Counted from the stretch's first letter, positions 27,043 to 37,021 are shown. The stretch: 64,000 nt of DNA from Odoribacter laneus YIT 12061 (GCF_000243215.1 NZ_JH594596.1:1412673-1476672), one strand, 5' to 3'. Numbers and translations are program-made. Notes: a model not told the origin generated them from the letters alone.

Positions 27043-28596
27043 TTAATTCAACACCCCGCGAATCCGGTCTTCAAAAGCAGAAAGTGCAGCTTTCGCTCCC
27101 TCTCCCATCGAAATGATTATTTGTTTATAAGGTACGGTCGATACATCCCCCGCTGCATATATTCCCGGTATAGCAGTACGACAAGAAGTATCCGTTATAA
27201 TCTCTCCGGCCCGGTTCGTTTCTACGACTTCTTTAAATACACCACTATTGGCGGCTAAACCGATCTGTACAAAAATACCGTCCAGCTCTATCGTCCGTTC
27301 TTCAGCCGTATGCCGATTCTTGACCCGTATACCTCTCACTTTTTCCTTATCTCCTATTACTTCTACGGTTTGGGAACTCACAAAAATCTCGACATTGGGT
27401 AAATTTTTTACTTTTTCCTGCAAGACCTGATCTGCTTTTAAAGCATCTAAAAATTCAAAGACCGTCACCTTTGCACAAGTACCAGCCAAGTCGATAGCAG
27501 CTTCTATACCCGAATTTCCGCCTCCGATGACAGCCACATGTTTTCCTTTATAAAAAGGACCATCACAATGAGGACAAAAAGCCACCCCCCTACCGATATA
27601 CTCTGCCTCACCAGGTATGTTCAGACGTCTCCAACTGGCACCAGTAGCTATGATTAAAGCAGGAGTTACAAATTTTTCCCCTCCCGTCACTTCTATTATT
27701 TTCTCCTGATTTACAACCTTCACGCTCTCTATTTTCCGGTGTTCAAATAAATCAATCGGATAGCACTGCATATGGGTCCTCAAATCCACCGCTAACTGAC
27801 TACCCGTAGTTTCCGGTACAGATATCAAATTCTCAATCCCTACCGTTTCTTTTACTTGCCCCCCTATACGTTCCGCCACAACAGCCACCTTTAACCCTTT
27901 TCGCGCAGAATAAATAGCTGCCGACGCACCTGCAGGTCCTCCCCCTACTACGACAACATCGTAATTCCACATTTTCCCTGCTTCTGCCTCTGCCCTACGT
28001 CCATATTTTTTCTCCAATTTTTCCAATAATTCTCCCAATTCTCCCCGTCCTACATGTATCAATTGCCCATCAGCAAACACAGAAGGGACTCCCTGTATTT
28101 TTCTCTCTTCTACCTCTGTCTGGTAAAGAGCCCCATCGACCATTTCATGCCGAATTGCCGGATTCAAAATAGCCATTACATTTAAAGCCTGTACCACATC
28201 CGGACAATTCGTACAGTTTAAAGAAACGTAGGTGGTAAGGTGTATCGGTCCATTTAAGGCAGCAATCCGCTCACAAATTCCCTTATCCGGAATATTTTTT
28301 CCTTTCCCGTCACTATTCAAAATAGCCATGAGTAAAGAGGTAAATTCATGCCCATTGGGAATCCCCCTAAACCGTATGCCAGTATCCTCCCCGTTCTTCA
28401 GCAGAACAAATGCTAAACCTTCCCCTTCCTTTATCTGTAATCCGATATGATCCGAACAATCTGCTACGTCCTGCAAAAGCTCCAACAACTCCTTTCTGTT
28501 TTCATACAAAGAAGATACGGTAATATCAAAAGTATATTTTGCTTCCAAGCCTGCAAAAATATTACGTAACTGCTCTTTTAAAGTCTCTTCTAACAT
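27043..28596 (-). CDS. ahpF: Alkyl hydroperoxide reductase subunit F
   Basis: NADH-dependent flavoprotein that recycles AhpC. The 517-residue length is standard. The N-terminal domain has a double thioredoxin-like fold with the redox pair C128-x2-C131 (LNCTNCPDVV). The FAD-binding motif VVVGGGPAGASAAIYSARKG follows at about 213-235, then the active-site CPHCDGP at about 345, an NAD motif (VIGGGNSGIEAA) and the terminal YAAGDVST block. ahpC lies upstream on the same strand with a 270-nt gap, so the two form the usual peroxide-defence pair. No oxyR or perR gene is in the window. Confidence 0.97.
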   Translation of the reverse strand: MLEETLKEQLRNIFAGLEAKYTFDITVSSLYENRKELLELLQDVADCSDHIGLQIKEGEGLAFVLLKNGEDTGIRFRGIPNGHEFTSLLMAILNSDGKGKNIPDKGICERIAALNGPIHLTTYVSLNCTNCPDVVQALNVMAILNPAIRHEMVDGALYQTEVEERKIQGVPSVFADGQLIHVGRGELGELLEKLEKKYGRRAEAEAGKMWNYDVVVVGGGPAGASAAIYSARKGLKVAVVAERIGGQVKETVGIENLISVPETTGSQLAVDLRTHMQCYPIDLFEHRKIESVKVVNQEKIIEVTGGEKFVTPALIIATGASWRRLNIPGEAEYIGRGVAFCPHCDGPFYKGKHVAVIGGGNSGIEAAIDLAGTCAKVTVFEFLDALKADQVLQEKVKNLPNVEIFVSSQTVEVIGDKEKVRGIRVKNRHTAEERTIELDGIFVQIGLAANSGVFKEVVETNRAGEIITDTSCRTAIPGIYAAGDVSTVPYKQIIISMGEGAKAALSAFEDRIRGVLN

Positions 28597-28816
28597 ATTT
28601 CTCTCTTCTAATTATTTTTCTTTCGATAGTTTATTCTTTTTCGGTAAAAGATGCACAAAAGGATTGTCCCAAAAGATCTTTTAAACAGGTGAGTGTGTTC
28701 CAATACGGATTATCAAGATTACTTCAACCTTTGACTTTGCGAGACAAAACTGTAGTTCCGACAATTAAAGATTAAATCAGAAATTTTAATTCCGCCCATC
28801 AGTATTGAGCCGATTA

Positions 28817-28850
28817 TTTCCCAAAAGCCATAAATACGACTTTTGGGAAA
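28817..28850 (-). terminator. Hairpin downstream of ahpC
   Basis: 11-bp stem, 28817-28827 with 28840-28850, 19 nt after the ahpC stop on the minus strand. No long T-run follows, so it may attenuate rather than end transcription before ahpF. Confidence 0.5.
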
Positions 28851-28868
28851 AATCTCTCCTGCCCCTTC

Positions 28869-29435
28869 TTAAATTTTACCCACCAGGTCAATGCTCGGCT
28901 TTAAAGTCGCTTCTCCTTTTTTCCATTTTGCAGGACAAACTTCCCCGTCGTGAGTGGCGACAAATTGCGCAGCTTCTACTTTGCGTAATAATTCGCTGGC
29001 ATCCCGACCGATATTATTGTCATGGATTTCCACTACTTTAATTTTTCCTTCCGGATTTACAACAAAAGTTCCCCTGTATGCCATCCCCTGATCCTCTATC
29101 ATAACGCCGAAAGCACGACTTAAAGCCCCCGTAGGATCAGCCAACATCGGATATTTAATTTTCCGGATATTCTCAGAAGCATCATGCCATGCCTTATGCA
29201 CAAAATGAGAATCTGTACTTACCGAATAAATCTCTACCCCCATTGCCTGAAATTGATCGTACTTTTCAGCCATGTCAACCAACTCCGTCGGACATACAAA
29301 AGTAAAATCCGCAGGATAAAAGAAAAAGATAGCCCATTTTCCCTTTACATCTTCACTGCTAATTGTTTTGAAACTTCCGTTTTGATAAGCCTGCACTTTG
29401 AATTCAGGTAATTGAGAATTAATAATTGATTCCAT
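28869..29435 (-). CDS. ahpC: Alkyl hydroperoxide reductase subunit C (peroxiredoxin)
   Basis: Typical 2-Cys peroxiredoxin of 188 residues that reduces hydrogen peroxide and organic peroxides. The start at 29435 (MESIINSQLPEFKV) gives the normal AhpC length; a start at 29477 would add 14 residues. The peroxidatic Cys48 is in FFYPADFTFVCPTE, and the resolving Cys is in GEVCPAKWKKG near residue 168. It partners with ahpF downstream on the same strand. A TATTTTTG -7-like box lies at 29482-29475 on the minus strand, without a well-spaced -33. Confidence 0.97.
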   Translation of the reverse strand: MESIINSQLPEFKVQAYQNGSFKTISSEDVKGKWAIFFFYPADFTFVCPTELVDMAEKYDQFQAMGVEIYSVSTDSHFVHKAWHDASENIRKIKYPMLADPTGALSRAFGVMIEDQGMAYRGTFVVNPEGKIKVVEIHDNNIGRDASELLRKVEAAQFVATHDGEVCPAKWKKGEATLKPSIDLVGKI

Positions 29436-29604
29436 AGTTATTTGTATTAAATTGTTTTTGTTTTTCTTTCCGTACAAAAATATATCAATTATTTCGATAA
29501 ATAAAACAATTACAATTGAATTAATTTATATATACATAGAGAAGGCAAATATCTATTTGCAATTCATAGTATGCCAGCACAATAGAAAATAGAAGACATA
29601 AAAA

Positions 29605-29634
29605 AAACTGCCGGAAAGTTTTTTCCGGCAGTTT
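29605..29634 (-). terminator. Terminator of the ompA-family gene
   Basis: Perfect 13-bp stem, 29605-29617 with 29622-29634, flanked by A and T runs on both sides. It lies 20 nt after the OmpA-family stop codon on the minus strand and uses the same arm sequence as the terminator at 6548-6577. Confidence 0.88.
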
Positions 29635-29653
29635 TAAATCTTTTATGAAAAGC

Positions 29654-30817
29654 TTATCTTATAATTTCAGCTACCGCACAACGATTCCATTTGTTATCGT
29701 CTTTGTAGAAGCTTTCGTCTTTTCCTTTGAATTGTACATCGATCCGATCTGCTGCAATACCGTATTTATCGGTCAATATCTTTGCTACAGCTTTTGCACG
29801 CTTTTCAGAAATCTTCAAATTCACTTCACGGGTACCAAATTTATCAGCATAGCCCACAATACGTACACGGCTATCCGGATGATTCTTCATATAAACAGCC
29901 AAGTTGTAGATCAGCACCTGATATACCTCATCTACTTTACTCCGGTTAAATCTGAACGGAATGGTTACAGGTATCGGAGACTCTTCTGCATAAGCTTTCT
30001 TTACTTTAGCAATCTCTTGTTGTAAATCCTGAATATCTCCGGTCAATCTGTTATTCTGATTTTTCAAATTATCAACTTCATTGTTCAAACGAGTATTCTC
30101 GTCTTCCAAGGTAGATACTTTCTTGCCTAATCCGATAAACTGCTCATTCTGTAAACGAATAGCATCCATATCTATAGCTTTAAAGTTCTTCTTATTGAAC
30201 CGATAAGAAACTCCCACACTTAAACCTCCGATACCATCATTCGGGAAACCACCTCTAGTCACTAAGTCGTCATCCAAAATCATTCCTTTGAATTCCAGGT
30301 TCACACTCCAACGCGGATCAATATCGTAACGGGCCTGTATACCTGCATCAATGATAAATGACTGATCTTTTTTCCGCGTCATTCCTCCAATTCCGATAAA
30401 CGGCACGATATCAAATTTACGGTTTTCCTTATATTTAGCAAAGAAATTAATCAAACCAAACGTAAAATCAGCATGTGCATACATATAATGCATATGAAGC
30501 ATTTCAGTAGCACCCGGTCCAAAACCATGAAGAGCTCCGCCTCCGCCTTGCAAACGTACTCCCCACCAAGGATTAAACCACTTTCCTACTGTAATAGCAG
30601 GCATAAACGTAATTGTATTCTTAAATTTGGCATCTTTAAAATGCTCGGCAAATAATGCATTTCCTCCAAAATTTACTCCAACATACCAATCCTGCCAAAA
30701 TTTTCTGGTCTCGAAAGTTGTCCTATAGCCAGGCAACTTAGCACCTTCTGTTTCCTGAGCAAAAAGGGTAGCATACATTCCCAAAACCATACAAATCAAT
30801 AAAACACTCTTTTTCAT
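29654..30817 (-). CDS. OmpA-family outer-membrane protein
   Basis: A 387-residue protein that anchors the outer membrane to peptidoglycan. After a signal peptide (MKKSVLLICMVLGMYATLFAQ) comes an eight-stranded-barrel-like part (WYVGVNFGGNALFAEHF, GGLSVGVSYRFNKKNF). A coiled coil follows at about 225-270 (LEDENTRLNNEVDNLKNQNN). The C-terminal OmpA domain has VTIPFRFNRSKVD, RIVGYADKFGTREVN and LKISEKRAKAV, which match the peptidoglycan-binding motif. Similar proteins are abundant in Bacteroides envelopes. It is monocistronic, with its own terminator. Confidence 0.92.
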   Translation of the reverse strand: MKKSVLLICMVLGMYATLFAQETEGAKLPGYRTTFETRKFWQDWYVGVNFGGNALFAEHFKDAKFKNTITFMPAITVGKWFNPWWGVRLQGGGGALHGFGPGATEMLHMHYMYAHADFTFGLINFFAKYKENRKFDIVPFIGIGGMTRKKDQSFIIDAGIQARYDIDPRWSVNLEFKGMILDDDLVTRGGFPNDGIGGLSVGVSYRFNKKNFKAIDMDAIRLQNEQFIGLGKKVSTLEDENTRLNNEVDNLKNQNNRLTGDIQDLQQEIAKVKKAYAEESPIPVTIPFRFNRSKVDEVYQVLIYNLAVYMKNHPDSRVRIVGYADKFGTREVNLKISEKRAKAVAKILTDKYGIAADRIDVQFKGKDESFYKDDNKWNRCAVAEIIR

Positions 30818-31121
30818 ACTACTTTGATTTTAAATTCAGCTTATACAAATCTTATCTAATATTTTAAAATACCTATCCAGTATTTAACCAATAGATACTC
30901 ATGCTCTTCTTGAGAAGAAAGAATCGGACGCCAAAATTTCCTACTACGTTTTTATATTCGTCCGAATTTACACATTTAACAGTACAAAAGTATATAAATT
31001 TTACAAACTTTAATAAATTGGTCTTATTATTTTTAACTTAAAAAAGAGAAATTTTGTCTCCTACTATAAGAAATTGAATTACAAAATATTATAATAGAAT
31101 GTAAAGCTATGTTTATTTTAT
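30818..31121. other. Divergent intergenic region
   Basis: About 300 nt between the leftward OmpA-family gene and the promoter of the rightward sensor gene. A minus-strand CAAAAGTA complement (30985-30992) could be a -7 box for the OmpA gene, with a 170-nt leader; its -33 is not at the expected distance. No gene. Confidence 0.5.
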
Positions 31122-31153
31122 CTTGCAGAAGATACATTAAAATTTTATCTTTG
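31122..31153 (+). promoter_or_regulatory. Predicted promoter of the propeller/sensor gene
   Basis: cTTG at 31122-31125 and TATCTTTG at 31146-31153 are 20 nt apart, as in the Bacteroidetes consensus. The start codon at 31197 lies about 35 nt after the expected transcription start. Confidence 0.5.
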
Positions 31154-31196
31154 AAAAAGCGTGAGTAAATAATTCTACGATTTTATGACAGCCTTT

Positions 31197-34004
31197 ATGA
31201 AGTTAAAGTTATTTCTTTTCTGTTTTCTAGGACTAGCAGCAGGCAGCTGCACAACGCCTTTCTCGACTTCTTCCGAATTGGCACATATCCAATATACATT
31301 CCATGCTTCTGTTTCTTCCATCAGCCAAAACGGAGATATCCTGTTTATTGGATTGGAAAATGGAGATCTTATCGTGAAGGATAAGGACGAACAAAGATGT
31401 TATTCCGTAGGGAATAACCGAATTTATGATGTTTATGCTTACCGTCCCGATTCTCTTTTCATTGGCATAAGGGACGAAGGCCTAAAATTGGTTTCTTTGC
31501 GTAACGGGAAATGTCAAATAATCCAAAGGTATACCATTAAAGGAAAAGACAATCATTATGCCGTTTATCACATCACAGCCGACCGGGCAAATCGCCTTCT
31601 TTACTTGGCGAGTAGTAACGGATGTTATAAGCTGAACTTGCAAAACTCACCCGCCATAGAGGAACTCTCTCCCTTTTTATTAAACTCTACCTCCCATTCC
31701 GGAATTAATAAGATTCTTTTGTATAAGGATATACTTTATGTAGCCGCAGACTCCGGTCTGTACGCTTATCGTCCGAATCAGACACAAGAATTTCTCAGCG
31801 GAAGACGAATTCACAACCTTATTCTTCGCCAAGATACCCTTTATGCATTAACGGAAAATGCAATTCTAAAAAAATGTATACAAACGGATTCTCTGTGGAA
31901 AGTAAAATCTCAGAAATACTACGCTTATGAGAAGAGTAATGATGCCGAATGGCTCCTGGCAAAAGATTATTTACTTTATAAAAAAGGACAACAAAGCTGT
32001 ATTCACCCCCTCCCAGGAGGTATTAGCGTAAAAGGAAAACAAATTAGCCTGATGACCCGGGATTATTTTTATGTCGCTTACCGCGAAGAATTAATCGCTT
32101 TCCCTAAACATCAGAACCTCTCCGGAAAGGTCGGAAATGTAATTGCAGTTACACCTAAAATGGAGAATGAAGATAATGTTTATTTTATAACCAGCGATTT
32201 GCGCCTTCATAAATATTCTTTTTCTTCAACAACTTATCAATCAAAAGCATGGGGTAAAATCAAAAACCTGCGTTTGGAAAATGATATTGTCAGATTCGTA
32301 CAGGCCGGCAAGGAACTCTTTTACTTAGCAACAGATAAATCGCTTTACAAAATTAAAAACCGAAAAGCCCGGCTGATCAAAAAATTCGGTAAGGACGAAA
32401 ATAATGATTTCCGCTCCCTTCTCTATACCCCAGCAGGGAAATTGTATGTGGGGACCCGGCGGGATTTAAGTTTTATCAACACTCAAAAAGAGGAGGATAC
32501 GTTGATCCCTATCCCTGTCAAAATTAATGGTGTACTGGAAAATAAGGATCTTTATGTCACCGACCTGTTGGAAAATAAAGATACGCTTTATTTTACCACA
32601 TTAAATAAAGGATTGTTTAAAAAAGCCCCCCAAGCAAAGGAGTTCTACAGGATTTCTACTGTCGAAAAGCAGGGAAGCGCCCAAGGATTAATGGTACATT
32701 TAGATAATTTGATGGTACAGACTTCCCAAGGTATATACCTATTGGACAAGGACTCTTTACTCTCTCTCGAGATTCCGGAATTTCGTTATGTCCGCTCTAT
32801 ACAAGGCAATCCCCAGGCAAAAGACTGTCTCATATTGTATTATCATGGCCTGCTTTCTTCTCCTATCCATGTTGACAGCCGGCATCCTCACCAAAATTTT
32901 ATCTCCTTTAAAGATATTCCCTTCCATAAAACCCGGGTAGCTTTATCCGCCGAAAAAATAATTTTGGGCTCCCGCTTCGGACTGTTTGAATATAAAAACA
33001 ACTCTACCCTAAAACCGATTGCCATTGAAAAAGAAACTGACTATCGTTTTTGGGGATCGGTATTACTTTTTATCGGATCCATATTTCTCATTATTGCTAT
33101 TTATACCCTAGTCATTTTTCAGAAAAATCAAAAAAACCGGAGAGAACAGTTAAGAGGGTTCTTACATTATTTAGAAACCCTCTCCCCCTGCATCCAAGAA
33201 CAGGTCAGAAGAGAAAAGCAAGCGGATTTACTTCGCAAAACGAAAGGCCTCTCTCAGGAACTCGAAGCCTATCTGGAAGCTGCCAAGAAGATAAAAATTT
33301 CCCATCTTGCTTACTGGAAGGAAAAACTGAATCAATTAAAACAAGAAGTAGACAAGGCGGTTCTAAAAGTAAAAGAACAAATAGAAGTTTATCTTTCGCA
33401 AGCCCAAAGCAGATTGGAAAATATAGAAAAATATCCCAATATCCTAGACGGAACCGATACGACTAAATATACGGAGATCGTGGAAAAAAAGAATAAAATA
33501 AAAACTGGAAACGATTATTATACTCTCGCTTATACAGAATCCCTATTGGACGATATTAAAGAACTTGAAACGATTTGCCGGGAACGGATTCAAAATGAAA
33601 GCGCCCTAAAGACAACCTTATCCTTACCGGAAATAGAAGCAGAAATTCAACAAATGGAGGAAATGGTCGCAAAAAATTATAAATCCTCTCAGATAAAAAA
33701 ATATTGCAGAGATTTTATCGATAAAAAATGTCCGGAATTGAAAAAGATTTTTCCTTTTTTCGGAAGAGAAAAAGGCGATAATAAGGATCGGTTTTATGTG
33801 GCCGTCCTCTTCTTTATCCCGGAAATTGATTCTCAGAAAATAGTGGAAGCACTGGGATTGTCAGGAGATAAAGAAACCGCCTACATCAATAAGACCAAAT
33901 ATTCGATTCGGGAAACAGTAAAAAAAATCTGTAAAGAACACCCGGAAATCAAAGAAAATCCTTTGGTGTATTTATTCTGTGAACGCCTAAAAATAAACAG
34001 ATAA
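31197..34004 (+). CDS. Membrane-anchored propeller protein with cytoplasmic coiled coil and HTH-like end
   Basis: A 935-residue protein from the ATG at 31197 (ATG at 31185 adds four residues). A signal segment with lipobox-like AAGSC is followed by about 590 residues of short beta repeats (NGDILFIGLENGDLIVKD, TPAGKLYVGTRRDLSF), as in the periplasmic propellers of hybrid two-component sensors. One transmembrane helix lies at about 618-642 (SVLLFIGSIFLIIAIYTL). A long Lys/Glu coiled coil (about 645-790) and a C-terminal domain of roughly 100 residues follow. There, FYVAVLFFIPEIDSQKIVEA and YINKTKYSIRETVKKI resemble a winged or LuxR-like helix-turn-helix. No kinase domain exists. It may be a membrane-bound one-component regulator. 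Family assignment is uncertain. Confidence 0.55.
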   Translation: MKLKLFLFCFLGLAAGSCTTPFSTSSELAHIQYTFHASVSSISQNGDILFIGLENGDLIVKDKDEQRCYSVGNNRIYDVYAYRPDSLFIGIRDEGLKLVSLRNGKCQIIQRYTIKGKDNHYAVYHITADRANRLLYLASSNGCYKLNLQNSPAIEELSPFLLNSTSHSGINKILLYKDILYVAADSGLYAYRPNQTQEFLSGRRIHNLILRQDTLYALTENAILKKCIQTDSLWKVKSQKYYAYEKSNDAEWLLAKDYLLYKKGQQSCIHPLPGGISVKGKQISLMTRDYFYVAYREELIAFPKHQNLSGKVGNVIAVTPKMENEDNVYFITSDLRLHKYSFSSTTYQSKAWGKIKNLRLENDIVRFVQAGKELFYLATDKSLYKIKNRKARLIKKFGKDENNDFRSLLYTPAGKLYVGTRRDLSFINTQKEEDTLIPIPVKINGVLENKDLYVTDLLENKDTLYFTTLNKGLFKKAPQAKEFYRISTVEKQGSAQGLMVHLDNLMVQTSQGIYLLDKDSLLSLEIPEFRYVRSIQGNPQAKDCLILYYHGLLSSPIHVDSRHPHQNFISFKDIPFHKTRVALSAEKIILGSRFGLFEYKNNSTLKPIAIEKETDYRFWGSVLLFIGSIFLIIAIYTLVIFQKNQKNRREQLRGFLHYLETLSPCIQEQVRREKQADLLRKTKGLSQELEAYLEAAKKIKISHLAYWKEKLNQLKQEVDKAVLKVKEQIEVYLSQAQSRLENIEKYPNILDGTDTTKYTEIVEKKNKIKTGNDYYTLAYTESLLDDIKELETICRERIQNESALKTTLSLPEIEAEIQQMEEMVAKNYKSSQIKKYCRDFIDKKCPELKKIFPFFGREKGDNKDRFYVAVLFFIPEIDSQKIVEALGLSGDKETAYINKTKYSIRETVKKICKEHPEIKENPLVYLFCERLKINR

Positions 34005-34330
34005 ATCCATGGGCATCAACGATCGCTAAGCGTATTTAAAATGAATTATAAAAGATTTATAAAAGACTTTTCACTATAAGATAACATTATAATTATCAAT
34101 TGTTTACACCAATAAAGAGCTACCGGGGATATATGTCTTTCCCCGGTAGTGGCATATCCTCTTTTTTCAGGTTATCAGGCGAATTATAAAGGACACTACA
34201 GGTATTTCAGAGATATAAAAGATTGCAGAAATCTATTTCTTTGTCTTGTTCCGAAGAGGAAAGTGAATATTTCATTTTCAGTCAAATTTCCGGGAAATAA
34301 TCCTAATGATAATTTATAAACGAAAAGAGT
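34005..34330. other. Intergenic region upstream of the alkaline phosphatase
   Basis: Holds the hairpin at 34120-34149 and otherwise no gene; the 180 nt before the phosphatase start show no clear -33/-7 pair. Confidence 0.5.
34120..34149 (+). terminator. Hairpin after the propeller/sensor gene
   Basis: 9-bp GC-rich stem, 34120-34128 with 34141-34149, about 115 nt after the stop; a T-rich stretch (ctctttttt) comes 11 nt later, so termination is plausible but not textbook. Confidence 0.55.
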
Positions 34331-35959
34331 ATGAAAAAATTAGTTTTAATCACAGTTTGTCTGTTTAGTATGCTATCCATGTACGGACGGGAATACAAAA
34401 ACATTATTTTTATGGTAGCTGACGGCACTAGTACTGCCGGCTTGACACTCACCAGATGGTATAACTATTACCTGGATTCGACCCGAACCCAACTTGCCTT
34501 GGATCCTTATTTCTGTGGGATGGTGAAAACCCATTCTTCGAATGCTCCTATCGGAGATTCAGCTCCGACGATGATGCAGTATATGACCGGCTTTTTATCT
34601 CAAACCGGCTTTTTGGGAATGTGTCCACCTCCCGACCCCAACGATCTGCTCTACATAGATCCCCGTTCAGCATACCGGCCCCGAATGACTGTTATGGAAG
34701 CCGCCCGGATTTTCAAAAATAAAGCCATAGGACTTGCTTTTACCTGTGAATTTCCACACGCGACCCCTGCCAATACTACTGCCCATTGGCATAAACGGTC
34801 AGAATATGCCGTTATTGCCGATCAAATGGTACACAACCAAATCGACGTCGTTTTCGGAGGAGGAGCCTCTCTTTTGTCGACGGAAAATCAGAAATTTTTA
34901 GCGGAACAAAATTATACTGTATGCTTAAATGACCTCACCAAATTCAGACAATTGCAAACTCCTTCCTGTTGGGCACTTTTCGGAGAAACTGCCCTGCCCA
35001 ACGAGCTTGACCGGGATACTCTAAAGTATCCTTCCCTAGCCGAAATGACCCGTAAAGCAATTGAATTGTTAAACCAGCATAAAGAAGGTTTTATCCTGAT
35101 GGTAGAAGGAAGTAAAATCGACTGGGCCGCTCATCGGAACGACGCCATCGGAATGATATCTGAAATTCAATCTTTCGATGCAGCCGTACAAGAGGCTATC
35201 CGCTTCGCACAAGCAGACAGCAACACCCTGGTTGTCGTCGTCTCAGATCACGGAAACTCCGGCATCAGTATCGGCAATTCCCTCGGAGACAATTTTTACG
35301 ATAAGCTTTCGCTTTACGATCTGATGGAACCCTTGGCCCACGCCCGGATGACAGCAGAAGGATTAGCCAATTATCTGATTCCCCTAAGCAAAGACAGCAT
35401 TCCCGTGATCTTAAAAAGAGAATGGGGAATGGAAATTTCTATACCCGAAATTAATTTGATCGAATATGCCCGGCAAAATTACCGGAAAAACCCCAACGGG
35501 AGAAACAAAGATTCCTATATTGACCAGATTGCCAATGTTATGAAACAAAGGAGTTATATCGGATTTACCACTCATGGACATACAGGGGAAGCCGTATTCC
35601 TGGCCATCTATTCCCCCGATGGGCAACATCCCCAAGGCCTGATTACGGCTCCCGAATTAAATGCATATCTATGTGAAGCCAGTGGTATTCACGATAAATT
35701 GAATCAACTTAACGAAGAGTATTATTGCCCTGTCACCGATCTTTTCCAGGAAAAGAGTTATAAAATAGAAACGATCGAAAAAGCAGGAAAATTCTACTTA
35801 GTCATACGAAATAAACAGCACCAAATCCGATTAAAAGCTTACAATAATCAGGTAGAACAAGGTAAAAACAAAATGTATTATACCCAAACTCCAGCTATTT
35901 ATGTAGATAAAACCGGAAAGTGGTATGTCTCTAGAGAAATCAAACATTTTTTTGAATAA
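34331..35959 (+). CDS. Secreted alkaline phosphatase
   Basis: A 542-residue exported enzyme of the alkaline phosphatase superfamily that releases phosphate from monoesters in the periplasm. The signal peptide is residues 1-19. Metal and active-site blocks are present: FMVADGTS (Asp31), the nucleophile region APIGDSAPTMM (Asp76, Ser77/Thr80), EFPHATPANTTAHW, VEGSKIDWAAH, VVVSDHGNSG and FTTHGHTGEAV. PhoA has Asp-Ser-Ala-Ala-Ser-Ala-Thr at the nucleophile; here the motif is Asp-Ser-Ala-Pro-Thr, so whether Ser or Thr is phosphorylated is open. It lies 8.6 kb from ppk/ppx on the same strand. Confidence 0.9.
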   Translation: MKKLVLITVCLFSMLSMYGREYKNIIFMVADGTSTAGLTLTRWYNYYLDSTRTQLALDPYFCGMVKTHSSNAPIGDSAPTMMQYMTGFLSQTGFLGMCPPPDPNDLLYIDPRSAYRPRMTVMEAARIFKNKAIGLAFTCEFPHATPANTTAHWHKRSEYAVIADQMVHNQIDVVFGGGASLLSTENQKFLAEQNYTVCLNDLTKFRQLQTPSCWALFGETALPNELDRDTLKYPSLAEMTRKAIELLNQHKEGFILMVEGSKIDWAAHRNDAIGMISEIQSFDAAVQEAIRFAQADSNTLVVVVSDHGNSGISIGNSLGDNFYDKLSLYDLMEPLAHARMTAEGLANYLIPLSKDSIPVILKREWGMEISIPEINLIEYARQNYRKNPNGRNKDSYIDQIANVMKQRSYIGFTTHGHTGEAVFLAIYSPDGQHPQGLITAPELNAYLCEASGIHDKLNQLNEEYYCPVTDLFQEKSYKIETIEKAGKFYLVIRNKQHQIRLKAYNNQVEQGKNKMYYTQTPAIYVDKTGKWYVSREIKHFFE

Positions 35960-36056
35960 TGACCTAATCAAATTCAGAAAGTGACTGATTTTAAAACAGA
36001 AAGACTCATAACACCTTCCAGAAAGATAAACAATATTTTATTTTAAAAATCATAAA

Positions 36057-37010
36057 ATGATGAAAAGAACCTTACTTTTCGGCAGTATCTTCATCGGTAT
36101 ACTCTTAGGCAATCTCATCGGTATATACCTCTTACTATCCCGGAAAGATTACCGCATAGTCTCCCGCTATAATCACTTCCAGATCATCGAAAAAAATCAA
36201 AGGATGGGAATCATGAATCCTCAGGGAAATATCATATTCCCCCTCCTTTACGAAAAGATCGATTCCTTCCATTATGGAATAGCCCGGGTCACAAAAGACA
36301 AGAAAATCGGATATGTGGATACTACAGGAAAATGGAAAATTCCCCCAGTTTACGACGATTTGTATTTATTCAACAGCTTTGGTTCAGCTCTAGCTTTACA
36401 AAACGGGAAATACGGCTGGATTAATAAAAGGAATGAAACGGTTATCCCCTTCCTTTACAAAAATGTCCAATCGGACTTTAATCGGAACGGACAAACCATA
36501 GTAAGTAAAGACGGACAGAAATACGGCTGTATCAACCTAAGAAATGAAACGATTTTAGATTTTATTTACGACCGGATCGAACTTTTTGACATCTATATGC
36601 TGGGAGAAAAAGATTCTTCTCAGGGTTTATACGATCTTCAGGGAAAAATCCTCCTCCCTTTAACATACGAACGGATACAAAAAAGCGAAGGTCCGGTTAT
36701 TCCCTTTAAACAAAACGGGAAATGGGGCATTTACAAAAGTATTACACAAGAAAAAGTATATCTGCCTTATGATTCTATCGGAAGTTATCAAGAAGGACTA
36801 GTCTGCGTTACTAAAGACGATAAGTTTGGCTACCTCGATCTTAGCGGAGAACCCGTAATTCCCTTAAAATTCAATTTTGCTACCGGCTTTCACCATCAAC
36901 ATGCAAATGTAAGCACGCACGGTTATAGGTTCTCCATCGATAAGGAAGGAAATCGTATTCCTCATCGCCCTATCAATTATTTTTTCGGAATTCTCATAAA
37001 TAAACTTTAA
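36057..37010 (+). CDS. WG-repeat protein with N-terminal membrane anchor
   Basis: A 317-residue protein with one N-terminal hydrophobic segment (about 4-27) that acts as an anchor or uncleaved signal. The rest is made of about seven WG-type beta repeats of roughly 25-45 residues, for example MGIMNPQGNIIFPLLYEKI, IGYVDTTGKWKIPPVYDDL, YGWINKRNETVIPFLYKNV and FGYLDLSGEPVIPLKFNF. WG repeats are a widespread beta fold of unclear function, in Bacteroidetes often as surface or periplasmic proteins. It begins a tight plus-strand set; the RDD gene follows after 11 nt. Confidence 0.85.
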   Translation: MMKRTLLFGSIFIGILLGNLIGIYLLLSRKDYRIVSRYNHFQIIEKNQRMGIMNPQGNIIFPLLYEKIDSFHYGIARVTKDKKIGYVDTTGKWKIPPVYDDLYLFNSFGSALALQNGKYGWINKRNETVIPFLYKNVQSDFNRNGQTIVSKDGQKYGCINLRNETILDFIYDRIELFDIYMLGEKDSSQGLYDLQGKILLPLTYERIQKSEGPVIPFKQNGKWGIYKSITQEKVYLPYDSIGSYQEGLVCVTKDDKFGYLDLSGEPVIPLKFNFATGFHHQHANVSTHGYRFSIDKEGNRIPHRPINYFFGILINKL

Positions 37011-37021
37011 AACAAAGCCTT

